A stretch of 55,437 nt of DNA from an uncultured Clostridia bacterium (GCA_947632125.1 CANRNV010000004.1:1-55437); one strand, 5' to 3'. Shown: positions 9,901 through 17,451, counted from the first letter of the stretch. Program-made: numbers and translations. The notes: generated from the letters alone by a model not told the origin.

Positions 9901-12586
9901 CGGCTCCGCATACGGTACGGTCAGCGAAATAAGGACCTCTAACCCCGTGTTGTTCTCGTACAAGATCGAGAATGGCAGCGATGGCGTCGGAATGGGTGAA
10001 AATAACGAGTTCGCGCCCAAGCTTAACGAGCTTATGACCGAAAATCCCAACAAGAAGATAGAGATCGTGTTGTTCGACGACGTTTTGATGACGAGGCATG
10101 CCACCGATACGAAAAAATCCGTGATCGTGCCGAGCGGAACGGAACTATATATCGACCTTAACGGCAGACAGATAGCGGGCGATGTACACAACTCGTTTAC
10201 ATTGTTTACGGTACAACAGGGCGCAAGTCTTACGCTGGACAATACAAGTGAAGATCCCGCCACTTTGGCAGGTGCAAGCAGCGGCGCAATTACAAGCGCA
10301 ACAAACAAGGGTATTGAGAGTAACGGCAACCTTTCGATAAATAACATTACTATAAACAACGTATATGATGCAGTCATTGCGCGTATGGGTGAAAATATAT
10401 CATTTACCGACTTGGATATTGACGCAAGATTTACCGCTTTGAACTTGGGATATAGTTCGGGCACCAATGGTGTTGTTCATGTTACGGAAATAAGCAATGT
10501 TTCACTGATGATACATGATAGCACTAATGGTAGAGGTATTTATATTAAACCCGAGGGCTCCGCTACGATAGATTTAATGTATAATGTCACGACAAAAGCA
10601 AACTTTCATGGTGTGCCATTATTTATTGATGGTAAAAACAATATGCCGGCTACAATAAATGAAATCAGGAATTGCTCCTTTGTTACCTATTTGGAATCTT
10701 CCTCATCTAAAAGAAACAGTGCATTGTTGTTTTATTACGGCAATGTAACTATCGGTAAGATCGTCGACTCCAACTTTACGGGCATAGATCATGCGTTTGA
10801 GTACAGCTCTTCCGATATTTCTCAAACCAAACCCGTGATTATAGAGAAAATAGAGAACTGCTCCTTTACCATTGACGCAAATTCCACGAATGTTGCAATA
10901 GACTTGGTGGACGGCGCGTCGATCAACGGCTTCAGCGGCGGAACGATCATTGCTCCCAAAGGCAAGGCGTTCAAACTCGCCAATGGCTCCGCGCTTAAAA
11001 TATCGAGCGGTTACTTTAAGGCAGCTTCCTTAAATGACGTGTTTGATGCTACCGACTATGCCTTTGCGGAATATATCAAGGACGATCAGCTGCAAAGCGA
11101 TGTCGACAATTGGTATCTCGAACAAATTTCGGCAGGCGATACTACCAATGAGTATGCCGGATTTTACACCATAGCGCTTGGCGGCAAATATGTTTACCTT
11201 TGCGACGATGAGGGTGTTCCGTATGCTGTTTGGAGGGGAAAATCGTTTGCCGATGCCGACCGCGTAGGTTTGGATGAACTCAGCCGAGTCAAAAACGGCA
11301 GGACGTTCGACCACTGGGCAAAGATCGACGGTGTGGATTCGGGCTTTGATACATTGCCCAAGGTGAACTTTGGCACCTTAGCCGCCGGCTCCAAACTCGT
11401 TGCGGTCTATCGTTTGTCGGATAAGAAAGTCGCACAAATAGGCAGTAAGCAGTACAGCCTTATTCAAGACGCTATTGACGCGGCTAATAACGGGGACACC
11501 ATCATCTTATTGAGTGATGTTAAGGAAGATAACATTACTTTCAATAAAGATATTGATCTTACCTTGAACCTTGCCGATCATAGTATCACGACATTCAGTG
11601 CCGTTCAAGTTAATTCAAGTGTGTCTAAAACGAATTATACAAGTGAGCCGTACATTCTAAAAGTGGCAAGCGGAAATCTTACCATAACAGGCGGCACAAG
11701 CGGCAAGTTGACTTCAAGTTTGTGGCAGACTGTTTGCGTTACGGGCGGAACACTCAACTTAGATCATGTAAGAGTGGGCGTTTCTTCGACGAAATCTGGC
11801 GTAACAATGACGAAACCTGGCGGAGCAATAGTTGTAAGCACGCTTGAAAATTCGAGTGCGACGATAAATTTGGGTAAAGATGTTGTCGTAGAGGCTCTGA
11901 CAAACAATAGGAGTAGTGGTGCCATATTGTTATATGATTGCAAAGGTAATGTAAATATAAATATGAGCGACAATTCGCAACTTTTGTCCGATAGCAACGG
12001 CATATTCGGTGATTATTCAACTAATGACAACAACATTACGACGTCTATAGCTATGAAAGACACTTCGGCTATTATCGCATATGCAACTACCGGCATTGAA
12101 ATGCGCGGAATAGAAGTAAACACCAATATGAATTTAACAACGGAAGAGGGCACCATGATAATTGCATACTCTACTTCGACTTCTACGATTTATAAAGGTT
12201 ACGCAATTGCTCCGCATTTTAAGCTAAATATGAATTTAAGCGGATATCTTTACGGGAAAACACAAGCTATCAATACTATTACGAATGATAAAGCCGGAAT
12301 CAGCATTACGTTGACCAATGTGTATCTCGGCAATTCCAAAACAAATGCAATAACTTCGGTTCCGGAAGATAAACGCAACGATTCGACTTATTATAGTAAT
12401 AAGGCTGATTTGGAAGTATTGCCTGCTTCGTTAATTGACGGGAAAAACGGAAATATAGTTCAATCCGATAGTAACGGTACGATCACTACAAAAGATTCGG
12501 TTTCGTTCCCGATTTCGCGAGGCACTCAAACCTTGCCCAAAATGACCTTTGTATGCCTTAATGTAAACTATACTTATGCGGCTTGA
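6911..12586 (+). CDS. Giant type IV prepilin-like surface protein with beta-helix repeats
   Basis: An N-terminal class III signal, VGFTLVELV, followed by a hydrophobic helix marks a prepilin-type protein: cleavage is expected after Gly12, leaving Phe13 as the methylated first residue and Glu17 as the conserved fifth residue. The start at 6911 is chosen because GGGAG lies before it and the signal then starts within a normal 12-residue leader. The mature part is about 1880 residues, far longer than pilins (100-250). It contains long stretches of Asn/Ile/Gly-rich repeats typical of right-handed beta-helix folds (roughly residues 1080-1450 and 1520-1860), a helical section near 900-1000 and an InlB-like GRTFDHW segment near 1470. 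No pilus assembly genes are nearby. DNA from about 10300 onward is visibly more AT-rich than the first half, which suggests modular assembly. It is probably a pilin-anchored adhesin or exoprotein; the ligand is unknown. Confidence 0.85.
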   Translation: MKEKSKKSSFVGFTLVELVIVIAVIAILAAVLIPTFVGVIDRANDSADLQLVTNMNTVAVTLSDSDLATAENIRKALADNGLTEIATKNSKNIITYNINDKKFERINIKGSTLIPTVSAEELYYTSSPFSAEEILTGRLVVSTKGNGLSEALYALHNIKSTDTASSLNAALQKIENDSMRTTVAKLLQSSVFINDDGKAVRLTIDGDTITGITNGASGATRVVFNESLHTFNISELDDAPDGLGIIIPNGITSVNGDAIACKAMISGNIDALDETLRLSENVNLVDSIQQAKDVVASNQTGLLVKDEYLVVKTKTGDDNRYYSEAELSKAINDAAASYNLSGRERSVTIAEPASNSSITIAQGTTLTVLKGVILDIPFDCQGDTYRTGSIGGGREGYTASTRLATDADAKFELAVEGTLEVYGKLQVGGVISHTDQWYQGHTSGYHGRITNNGTINIYDGGVMDIWGFVKGNGTVNAQAGGTIFEPFVVTDFSGGMNSATLYGNYQSPFMRYSMLNIQCPLKVEHGALLYAHCNLYASYNYNTTDQVVIGYRSRDSIEDELTKGLINLDEGAYAECIYSAAPLIHDMSKANDKEENSYNNLTNDCIGKTSVTIHGNAATGALSLLGIVTTSNVLFPIPYNFEFTFEAGKFDVYNSYVLLPGSKVTVKSDATFNITKGAEFYVMDEMFVKSDMSQKIYPSSTLLQANGISKSATFIVNGKFTVENGDADHITKVGGIVNTEHEDAEVILGNVDDDTDDEFIDVSGSFDIGAVGNYAANMSTYLYPLRLYDEAGEDETDPWFKAAPDCRYTATSASDSKELTVAKENIRYLVMVPTADVTNGTKKYDYVTHPTTVNFGQKAGDPVYYAWETSSADVTVTAKGKWTQNAAQSSKQIQKYNEEIQEFENLSVDGMNASAALNKFNEVVDMLKKLDTLSASVRKSVKEAANSVGNSGLVELYKKAYPLVFAGSEQEAMDLALEAIAAEKTYKALPGFIRDYLGSAYGTVSEIRTSNPVLFSYKIENGSDGVGMGENNEFAPKLNELMTENPNKKIEIVLFDDVLMTRHATDTKKSVIVPSGTELYIDLNGRQIAGDVHNSFTLFTVQQGASLTLDNTSEDPATLAGASSGAITSATNKGIESNGNLSINNITINNVYDAVIARMGENISFTDLDIDARFTALNLGYSSGTNGVVHVTEISNVSLMIHDSTNGRGIYIKPEGSATIDLMYNVTTKANFHGVPLFIDGKNNMPATINEIRNCSFVTYLESSSSKRNSALLFYYGNVTIGKIVDSNFTGIDHAFEYSSSDISQTKPVIIEKIENCSFTIDANSTNVAIDLVDGASINGFSGGTIIAPKGKAFKLANGSALKISSGYFKAASLNDVFDATDYAFAEYIKDDQLQSDVDNWYLEQISAGDTTNEYAGFYTIALGGKYVYLCDDEGVPYAVWRGKSFADADRVGLDELSRVKNGRTFDHWAKIDGVDSGFDTLPKVNFGTLAAGSKLVAVYRLSDKKVAQIGSKQYSLIQDAIDAANNGDTIILLSDVKEDNITFNKDIDLTLNLADHSITTFSAVQVNSSVSKTNYTSEPYILKVASGNLTITGGTSGKLTSSLWQTVCVTGGTLNLDHVRVGVSSTKSGVTMTKPGGAIVVSTLENSSATINLGKDVVVEALTNNRSSGAILLYDCKGNVNINMSDNSQLLSDSNGIFGDYSTNDNNITTSIAMKDTSAIIAYATTGIEMRGIEVNTNMNLTTEEGTMIIAYSTSTSTIYKGYAIAPHFKLNMNLSGYLYGKTQAINTITNDKAGISITLTNVYLGNSKTNAITSVPEDKRNDSTYYSNKADLEVLPASLIDGKNGNIVQSDSNGTITTKDSVSFPISRGTQTLPKMTFVCLNVNYTYAA

Positions 12587-12626
12587 CTGTAATTAAGGTT
12601 ATAACTTAGCTTCATCTTTTCCATTA

Positions 12627-12667
12627 AAAGCGCTTTGCGGAGCATTTGCTCTGCGAGGCGCTTTTTC
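12627..12667 (+). terminator. Terminator after the giant prepilin gene
   Basis: AAAGCGC ... GGCGCTTTTTC with an inner GAGCA/TGCTC stem, 40 bp after the stop codon and followed by T-rich sequence. Confidence 0.75.
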
Positions 12668-12671
12668 GGTA

Positions 12672-12681
12672 GGGGGGGGGG
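12672..12681. repeat. Run of ten G residues
   Basis: A G10 homopolymer sits in the intergenic region just before the double hairpin. Such tracts are prone to slippage. No gene start is close enough to propose phase variation. Confidence 0.8.
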
Positions 12682-12687
12682 AGATTT

Positions 12688-12764
12688 GTAACTTTTTTGT
12701 AAAAAAGTTGCGCAAAAAACTTTTATCTGCGGCGAGGCTGAAAAATGCTTTTCAACCTCGCCGC
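12688..12764. repeat. Tandem double hairpin, second locus
   Basis: GTAACTTTTTT / AAAAAAGTTGC-type hairpin, an AAAAAACTTTT spacer, then the stem GCGGCGAGG-c-TGAAAA with TTTTCA-a-CCTCGCCGC (12729-12764). It is nearly identical to 17376-17451 and shares the architecture of 5968-6053. Confidence 0.75.
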
Positions 12765-12884
12765 TAAATAAAACCTTTTTGTGTAACCTTTCTTTAAGGC
12801 GACAGAAATGCCGCTTTTATTATTAATCGGAGATACTCCCTTTTTTATATTGGAGCGAAGCGACACCTTTAAGAAAGGCGCTAA

Positions 12885-13319
12885 CACGCCCAAGCGAAAC
12901 GGAGATAGGGGAGAAATGTAGCGCACAACCCGCCCTCAAAAGTTTTTGCTCTGCTTTTTACAAAAAGCAGACACGCCCAAGCGAAACGGAGATAGGGGAG
13001 AAATGTAGCGCACAATCCGCCCTCAAAAGTTTTTGCTCTGCTTTTTACAAAAAGCAGACACGCCCAAGCGAAACGGCGAAAGGGGAGAAACGTAGCGCAC
13101 AACCCGCCCTCAAAAGTTTTTATTCTGCTTTTTACAAAAAGCAGACACCTCCAAGCGAAACGGCGAAAGGGGAGAAACGTAGCGCACAACCCGCCCGCAA
13201 AAGTTTTTGCTCTGCTTTTTACAAAAAGCAGACACGTCCAAGCGAAACGGCGAAAGGGGAGAAACGTAGCGCACAACCCGCCCTCAAAAGTTTTTATTCT
13301 GCTTTTTTCAAAAAGCAGA
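12885..13319. repeat. 87-bp tandem repeat, five units
   Basis: Units start at 12885, 12972, 13059, 13146 and 13233, each exactly 87 bp. Each joins a CACGCCCAAGCGAAACGG segment to the CGCCCTCAAAAG ... AAAAAGCAGA hairpin unit seen at 305-509. Because 87 is a multiple of three, the minus strand stays open as 29-residue repeats, but there is no start context or codon bias to support translation. The last unit supplies the final codons of the gene at 13308-14084. Nothing else is seen in 12765-12884 beyond repeat fragments. Confidence 0.9.
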
Positions 13320-14084
13320 AAGTGTCAATTTTTCTATGACGAGGGGGCGGTCGAAAATAAAATAATCCGTCATGAGGACGATAATAACAAGAGCGACATA
13401 TCCCAAAGCCATATGGGTATCTCGCAGAATTATCGCATTGACAAGCGTGGCGACAAGCCAAAACGTCACAAACACATACTCTGTATAATTTGGTTTTCGA
13501 CCGAAGGCGGCTCGTTTATTTTGCTTTATATAGGTGAGCGTCAAAGAAATAAGACAAATAAGGAGCGTGACGGCAATTTTCAATACCACATTATCGGAAA
13601 TGTCAAACAGCAATGCCAAAAGCCCGACTACGCATATCATATTGGCGAAAAGATTGAATTTGTTGATCTTGGCAAAGACGGGCTCGGTCAGTCGTTTTCT
13701 TTCGACGATGTCCGTTGCCTTAACGTTTCGGTATTTTATAAGCAAAAAAATCAATAGCCCGATCGAAAGCGCGCAAACACTCGCTTGCAAAACTGCATTT
13801 TCGACATAGAGGTCTAAATTCGTCAGCACGTGCAGTAAAATTGCAATCGAATAAATCAAGTATCCCGATTTTTTGCTATTCGCAAAGTAACAGGAGAAAA
13901 CGGCGCAAGCCGATAAAAATATCGACGCCCAAAATTTACAATCGAAACTGTCGATTTTTACGACCTCGAATATTCCGTTTGCGAAAAGGAGCAACCCGAA
14001 AAACACGAATACGCTCCAAATCCAAACATCTCTCTTTTTTGACGATCTCATCATAATGGTTTCGGCAGTATAATCAAGCCTCAC
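13308..14084 (-). CDS. Multi-pass membrane protein of unknown function
   Basis: The 258-residue product is not recognised. It has about seven to eight hydrophobic segments spread over its length and short basic loops, so it is probably an integral membrane protein. The first possible start is a GTG overlapping the preceding gene by 11 bp; ATG codons at 14054 or 14051 would make it about ten residues shorter. It ends a minus-strand run of four small membrane-protein genes (15241 to 13308) that look like one operon. The last codons (SAF-stop) and the stop codon lie in the terminal hairpin repeat of the 87-bp array, so the repeat has become part of the reading frame. No enzymatic motif is visible. 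Confidence 0.7.
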   Translation of the reverse strand: MRLDYTAETIMMRSSKKRDVWIWSVFVFFGLLLFANGIFEVVKIDSFDCKFWASIFLSACAVFSCYFANSKKSGYLIYSIAILLHVLTNLDLYVENAVLQASVCALSIGLLIFLLIKYRNVKATDIVERKRLTEPVFAKINKFNLFANMICVVGLLALLFDISDNVVLKIAVTLLICLISLTLTYIKQNKRAAFGRKPNYTEYVFVTFWLVATLVNAIILRDTHMALGYVALVIIVLMTDYFIFDRPLVIEKLTLSAF

Positions 14085-14292
14085 CGGTGTTACTTGACTT
14101 AAAAATGAGTATATTGAAAATATTGATAATCAAGCCGCACGAAATAAAGATTATCGATAGGCGAATAAGGTCGTATGCTTTTTTGATTATTCCCACCAAA
14201 CCGACGACAAATGCCGCAATAAAAATGAGCGTGACGCACCCGAACAGTACCTTATAAACGGTTCTTTTTGTTTTATCGCTCAATTTTTTCAT
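14074..14292 (-). CDS. Small two-helix membrane protein
   Basis: A 72-residue protein with a lysine-rich N-terminus and two hydrophobic helices (about residues 10-33 and 40-62) separated by a short polar turn. It overlaps the upstream gene by 20 bp and the downstream gene by 11 bp, so translation of the three is probably coupled. No family is recognised. It may be a subunit or accessory of the neighbouring larger membrane proteins. Confidence 0.6.
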   Translation of the reverse strand: MKKLSDKTKRTVYKVLFGCVTLIFIAAFVVGLVGIIKKAYDLIRLSIIFISCGLIINIFNILIFKSSNTGEA

Positions 14293-15034
14293 CGTCGCTA
14301 CCCCCTTTAAGTTCGTTTTCGCCCTCTATGATAGATTTTTCCTCGTCCGATCGTCTTTCGGCTTTGCGTTTCTTTATAAGTTCCTGTATATAAACGACCT
14401 CGCACGCTATCAGTATGACGGAGATAATGATGTAACCCAAAATGGTAAAATGGGCATTGACGGTAAAGAAATTATCGGACGGCTGTTTTACGATGTAGAC
14501 GATAAACAGCGCGACTACGCCCGTAAGCAATATGGTCGTCGTGATTATCCCTATAAGAGCCGAATTTCGATTTTTCCGTCTAACCGATTTACTCAGCATA
14601 AAGTCTATGTAACACACTTCGCTGCCGTCTTTTTTGCGGAAGAGCATTATTACCAAAAGGTAAAATAAGCCCGTCGCGACGACCAAATACAAGCAGAGCA
14701 GCAAATATTTAAGGTAATTTTCCATCGGCGACTTAAAAGCCAAGATTATTACGACGTAGCTTAGAACAAATATTATCGGCTTGGCTGAGAATATCAAAAT
14801 TCTCGCCGTCGGCATAAGAAATTCGCCTGTTTTGCGAACGATCCGCATCTCGAAAAAGCAGCTGCAAAACGAGATCACTACGGCAAGGAACAAAAGCAAC
14901 GACACGTTGGTCCTTGTGTTATAAAGATTGCCGCTTAAAACGTCAAGCAAAAAAGCTGCCATGGACGCAAAACAAATCGAATTGCGTATGATCACGCTCT
15001 TATATATTTGTTTTATCGTTTTTTCCTTGACCAT
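14273..15034 (-). CDS. Membrane protein of unknown function
   Basis: The 253-residue product has six or seven hydrophobic segments (roughly residues 15-35, 45-60, 78-98, 105-125, 160-185 and 195-220) and a charged C-terminal tail rich in Lys, Arg and Glu. No catalytic motif or family signature was recognised. It sits between two smaller membrane-protein genes in the same minus-strand operon, overlapping the next one by 20 bp. The Shine-Dalgarno before the ATG is weak (AGGT), so the start is less certain than the frame. Confidence 0.65.
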   Translation of the reverse strand: MVKEKTIKQIYKSVIIRNSICFASMAAFLLDVLSGNLYNTRTNVSLLLFLAVVISFCSCFFEMRIVRKTGEFLMPTARILIFSAKPIIFVLSYVVIILAFKSPMENYLKYLLLCLYLVVATGLFYLLVIMLFRKKDGSEVCYIDFMLSKSVRRKNRNSALIGIITTTILLTGVVALFIVYIVKQPSDNFFTVNAHFTILGYIIISVILIACEVVYIQELIKKRKAERRSDEEKSIIEGENELKGGSDDEKIER

Positions 15035-15082
15035 AACTTTTTGACCTCATCGTCGGTTCCGACCTCTTTTTCAGCCTCATAT

Positions 15083-15241
15083 TTAATTATTGTCGGCTTT
15101 AATAAAGGATTGGCATACGATCTCAAACAACATGGGAATAACAGCATTTGCGGGATTTAAGTCGTAGCAAATGACCAATACAACTCCGACAAGAGTCAGT
15201 ACCATAAAGATTATGGTTAGCGCGACTGCCGCTTTCCTCAT
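15083..15241 (-). CDS. Small single-pass or hairpin membrane protein
   Basis: A 52-residue product starting MRKAAVALT, with a strongly hydrophobic segment over residues 4-25 and a second weaker one near 33-45. The ATG at 15241 is preferred over an in-frame start nine codons upstream because AAGGAG lies eight bases before it. A TTGCGA-17-TATAAT promoter lies about 95 bp upstream. It heads the minus-strand run of membrane-protein genes; the function is unknown. Confidence 0.6.
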   Translation of the reverse strand: MRKAAVALTIIFMVLTLVGVVLVICYDLNPANAVIPMLFEIVCQSFIKADNN

Positions 15242-15333
15242 TTTCCGCTCTCCTTTTTCGCTTAGCATAGATCCTTAGTAAATAACTCGGCATATTCTCC
15301 CGATAGTTTCCATCCAAACTTAACTCTATTGGT

Positions 15334-15362
15334 ATTATATCATATTTTTCCGAAAATCGCAA
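15334..15362 (-). promoter_or_regulatory. Promoter for the small membrane-protein operon
   Basis: On the minus strand TTGCGA (15362-15357), a 17-bp spacer and TATAAT (15339-15334). It directs transcription towards 15241-13308. Confidence 0.7.
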
Positions 15363-15411
15363 GGAATTTTTACTTGACATTTTCTTTGCAATTTGTTGAC
15401 AACGCTCGTTT

Positions 15412-15436
15412 TTGCAAAAAGCGGTGTTAAGCCGCT
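15412..15436 (-). terminator. Terminator after the truncated XRE gene
   Basis: On the minus strand AGCGG - seven-base loop - CCGCT followed by TTTTGC. The stem is short (5 bp). Confidence 0.45.
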
Positions 15437-15508
15437 CTTTTGTTGCTTCGATTTAATTTTTATCTTTTATTTTTAATATGATCATGGCGATGTTAAAAGT
15501 AATCAATA

Positions 15509-15643
15509 TCACGGTTGCAATTTGTCGTTTTCCCATTGGGAGATCGTCTGGCGGGATACGCCTACCGATTTCGCCAAATATTCTTGCGAAAATCCCTTTG
15601 CCTTGCGTGCCGTGTAGATTTTATCACCGAAATGACTTTCCAT
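15509..15643 (-). pseudogene. Truncated XRE-family regulator (DNA-binding domain only)
   Basis: A 44-residue frame translates to a full helix-turn-helix core: [19 protein letters not shown] followed by [17 protein letters not shown] and then TGA. This is the typical Clostridia XRE fold, where the family normally continues with membrane or sensor segments. In the next frame the sequence just past the stop encodes a hydrophobic helix ([13 protein letters not shown]) with a basic tail, as expected if a single-base shift broke a longer membrane-anchored regulator. It lies 33 bp downstream of the intact XRE gene. It could still be a functional short repressor. Confidence 0.65.
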
Positions 15644-15676
15644 TGCTCTATTGTTCTCTTTGACGGACTGCTATGG

Positions 15677-16321
15677 TTACTGCTGCTTGTTATTGTCGTC
15701 CTGTTGCTCGGGCGGAGTCTTTTTTACTCGGCGGCGGATAAGATTAACTTTGCGCCGTTTGACTTTGAGTTCGTACCACAGCACTGCGAGGATCTGCAAC
15801 GGAATGGGCAAAAAGAAGATAAAGAAGCTGTTTTGAAGTGCGGGCGCGGTGACGTAAATGGTAAGAAAGATGCAGGTCGCCACCGTCCAAATGATGATCG
15901 ACTCGGCGACCAAAACGAGCAATTTCTTACCCCATATCGCAAAAAGCACCAGCATGACTATGGCGCACACGGGCACGGCGTACACAAACGCCAGCCAGGA
16001 ATAGGGGATGGGAGCGATCATATTCATTATCACGTAAACAGCCGTTGCGATCAGCCAAACAAGCCCGCCCGAAAGCAGAGCGATGAGCGGCTTGGCTTTT
16101 TTCACCTTCTTGCGTGAGGAAACAAGCTGATCGACCGTCACGCCGAACAGTTGCGCGATCGCGATCAATGTGACGATGTCGGGATACGATTCCGCGCGCT
16201 CCCACTTGGAAACCGCCTTGTCCGAATAGTTCAGCTTTTCGGCAAGTTCGACTTGCGTCATATTTTTTTCCTTGCGATAAAAGGTGATATTGTCGGCAAT
16301 AATTTGTTTTATATCGTCCAT
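15677..16321 (-). CDS. Membrane-anchored XRE-family transcriptional regulator
   Basis: The 214-residue protein begins with an XRE/HTH_3 domain (residues 1-65; TQVELAEKLNYSDKAVSKWE is the helix-turn-helix) and continues into four predicted membrane helices between about 77 and 190, ending in a basic, glutamine-rich cytoplasmic tail. Regulators of this kind are thought to sense membrane or envelope state and repress nearby genes. The ATG lies six bases after a perfect TATAAT, so the mRNA should be leaderless. A broken paralogue follows directly downstream. A palindromic region between this gene and divergent degV (16375-16412) is a candidate operator. Confidence 0.85.
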   Translation of the reverse strand: MDDIKQIIADNITFYRKEKNMTQVELAEKLNYSDKAVSKWERAESYPDIVTLIAIAQLFGVTVDQLVSSRKKVKKAKPLIALLSGGLVWLIATAVYVIMNMIAPIPYSWLAFVYAVPVCAIVMLVLFAIWGKKLLVLVAESIIIWTVATCIFLTIYVTAPALQNSFFIFFLPIPLQILAVLWYELKVKRRKVNLIRRRVKKTPPEQQDDNNKQQ

Positions 16322-16327
16322 AAGCGT

Positions 16328-16356
16328 ATTATATCATAAAAATCGATGTATGGCAA
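16328..16356 (-). promoter_or_regulatory. Promoter predicting a leaderless XRE transcript
   Basis: Minus strand: TTGCCA (16356-16351), 17-bp spacer, TATAAT (16333-16328), then ACGCTT and the ATG at 16321. The normal start point, about seven bases after the -10 box, falls on the start codon. Confidence 0.75.
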
Positions 16357-16374
16357 GCGATTTTTTGTACTCTA

Positions 16375-16412
16375 CCGCAAGTAGAATAGCGTATTCTGTC
16401 ACTCTACTGCGG
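16375..16412. promoter_or_regulatory. Nested inverted repeats between XRE and degV
   Basis: CCGCAAGTAGA pairs with TCTACTGCGG (one bulge), with GAATAGCGTATTC, an almost perfect palindrome, inside the first half. It lies between divergent genes, so it may be the operator of the XRE regulator. Confidence 0.4.
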
Positions 16413-16474
16413 CTTAACCAAGGATAGAATGGACTTGTTCAAAAGTAGGTTGATTTTTGGCTACCTTTATAATA

Positions 16475-16499
16475 CAATAGCTTTGCAAGCTATTGGAGG
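16475..16499 (+). promoter_or_regulatory. Hairpin touching the degV ribosome-binding site
   Basis: CAATAGCTT / AAGCTATTG (9 bp, three-base loop) directly precedes and shares a G with the GGAGG site of the gene at 16506. It could modulate initiation or protect the 5' end. Confidence 0.4.
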
Positions 16500-16505
16500 C
16501 AATTA

Positions 16506-17372
16506 ATGGGTAAAATCATAATTTCGGTCGAGGCTATGTCCGATATAACCGAACAAATTCAAAATGAATACAACATTGCCGTCGTTCCCATGGAGTACAT
16601 GGTGGACGGCAAGGTCTATAACACACGGGACGGAATGAGTTACGACGACTTTTACGCCGCTATGCGCAACGGCGCCGTCACCAAGACGTCGCAGGTCAAT
16701 ACCGAAGAGGCGTACAATCACATCGAAACGCTGCTTAAATCGGGCGCGGACGTAATTCACTTTTCGATGTCGAGCAATATAAGCGGGACGTACGGCAATT
16801 TCCGTTTCGCCGCCGAGGACCTTAACAAGCGATACGGGAACAGGGTGAGGGTGGTCGACGCTCTGTCGGCAAGTTGCGGCATCATGCTGCCCGCCGTCGC
16901 CTGTGCCGTCAAAGCGGAAAAAGAGAACTGCTCGCTCGACGAACTCTTTGATTATGCCGAGCAACTTAAACATAATGTAAGCGCGCTCTTTACCGTCGAC
17001 AGCCTTAAATACCTTGCTCGCACGGGCAGAGTGAGTATGACTGCGGCAACACTCGGGGACGCCATTCACCTCAAAGTTGCGCTTAGGGTAAGTGAGGACG
17101 GGTTCCTCGTGCCGTACAAAAAGGTTTTGTCACGTAAACGCGCTTTAAGCGAAATCGTCGGGGCGACCAAACGTATGTACGTGCCGCATTTCGATACTAT
17201 CTACGTGGGGCATGCCGGCTGTCCCGACGACGCCGATCATGTCGCTAACGAACTTAGGAACGCGCTTAACGTCAAGGTGATAACCTTGCCGCTCGGTCCC
17301 GTCGTTATCAGCCACGGCGGCCCCGGCTCGATTTGTATCTACTTCACTTCCGACGGCAGAGCTATAAAATAA
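16506..17372 (+). CDS. DegV family fatty-acid-binding protein (first copy)
   Basis: DegV/FakB proteins bind a fatty acid and present it to the kinase FakA for phosphorylation and entry into phospholipid synthesis. The 288-residue product has the family layout: an N-terminal strand IIISVEAMSDI, a SQVNTEEA segment matching the usual TSQPS region, HFSMSSNISGTYGN (the SSxxSGTY signature), the LKYLARTGRVS motif, and a C-terminal HGGPGSICIYF matching the family HxGPG. The usual D-S-S/T start of the family (compare the copy at 20477) is replaced by VEAMSD. The start follows GGAGG at seven bases. A tandem double hairpin begins three bases after the stop. No fakA lies nearby. Confidence 0.9.
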   Translation: MGKIIISVEAMSDITEQIQNEYNIAVVPMEYMVDGKVYNTRDGMSYDDFYAAMRNGAVTKTSQVNTEEAYNHIETLLKSGADVIHFSMSSNISGTYGNFRFAAEDLNKRYGNRVRVVDALSASCGIMLPAVACAVKAEKENCSLDELFDYAEQLKHNVSALFTVDSLKYLARTGRVSMTAATLGDAIHLKVALRVSEDGFLVPYKKVLSRKRALSEIVGATKRMYVPHFDTIYVGHAGCPDDADHVANELRNALNVKVITLPLGPVVISHGGPGSICIYFTSDGRAIK

Positions 17373-17375
17373 ATT

Positions 17376-17451
17376 GTTACTTTTTTGAAAAAAAGTAACC
17401 AAAAAACTTTTATCTGCGGCGAGGCTGAAAAATACTTTTCAACCTCGCCGC
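17376..17451. terminator. Tandem double hairpin after degV
   Basis: GTTACTTTTTT / AAAAAAGTAAC (17376-17399), spacer CAAAAAACTTTT, then GCGGCGAGG-c-TGAAAA with TTTTCA-a-CCTCGCCGC (17416-17451), loop ATAC. The first hairpin is identical to the one after gyrA; the second has a wholly different stem sequence from that copy. Confidence 0.75.

Noticed and set aside
12881-13276. A minus-strand frame encoding 29-residue repeats
   Set aside because: It is a translation of the 87-bp non-coding tandem unit; the same units elsewhere are not in frame, and no start signal is present.
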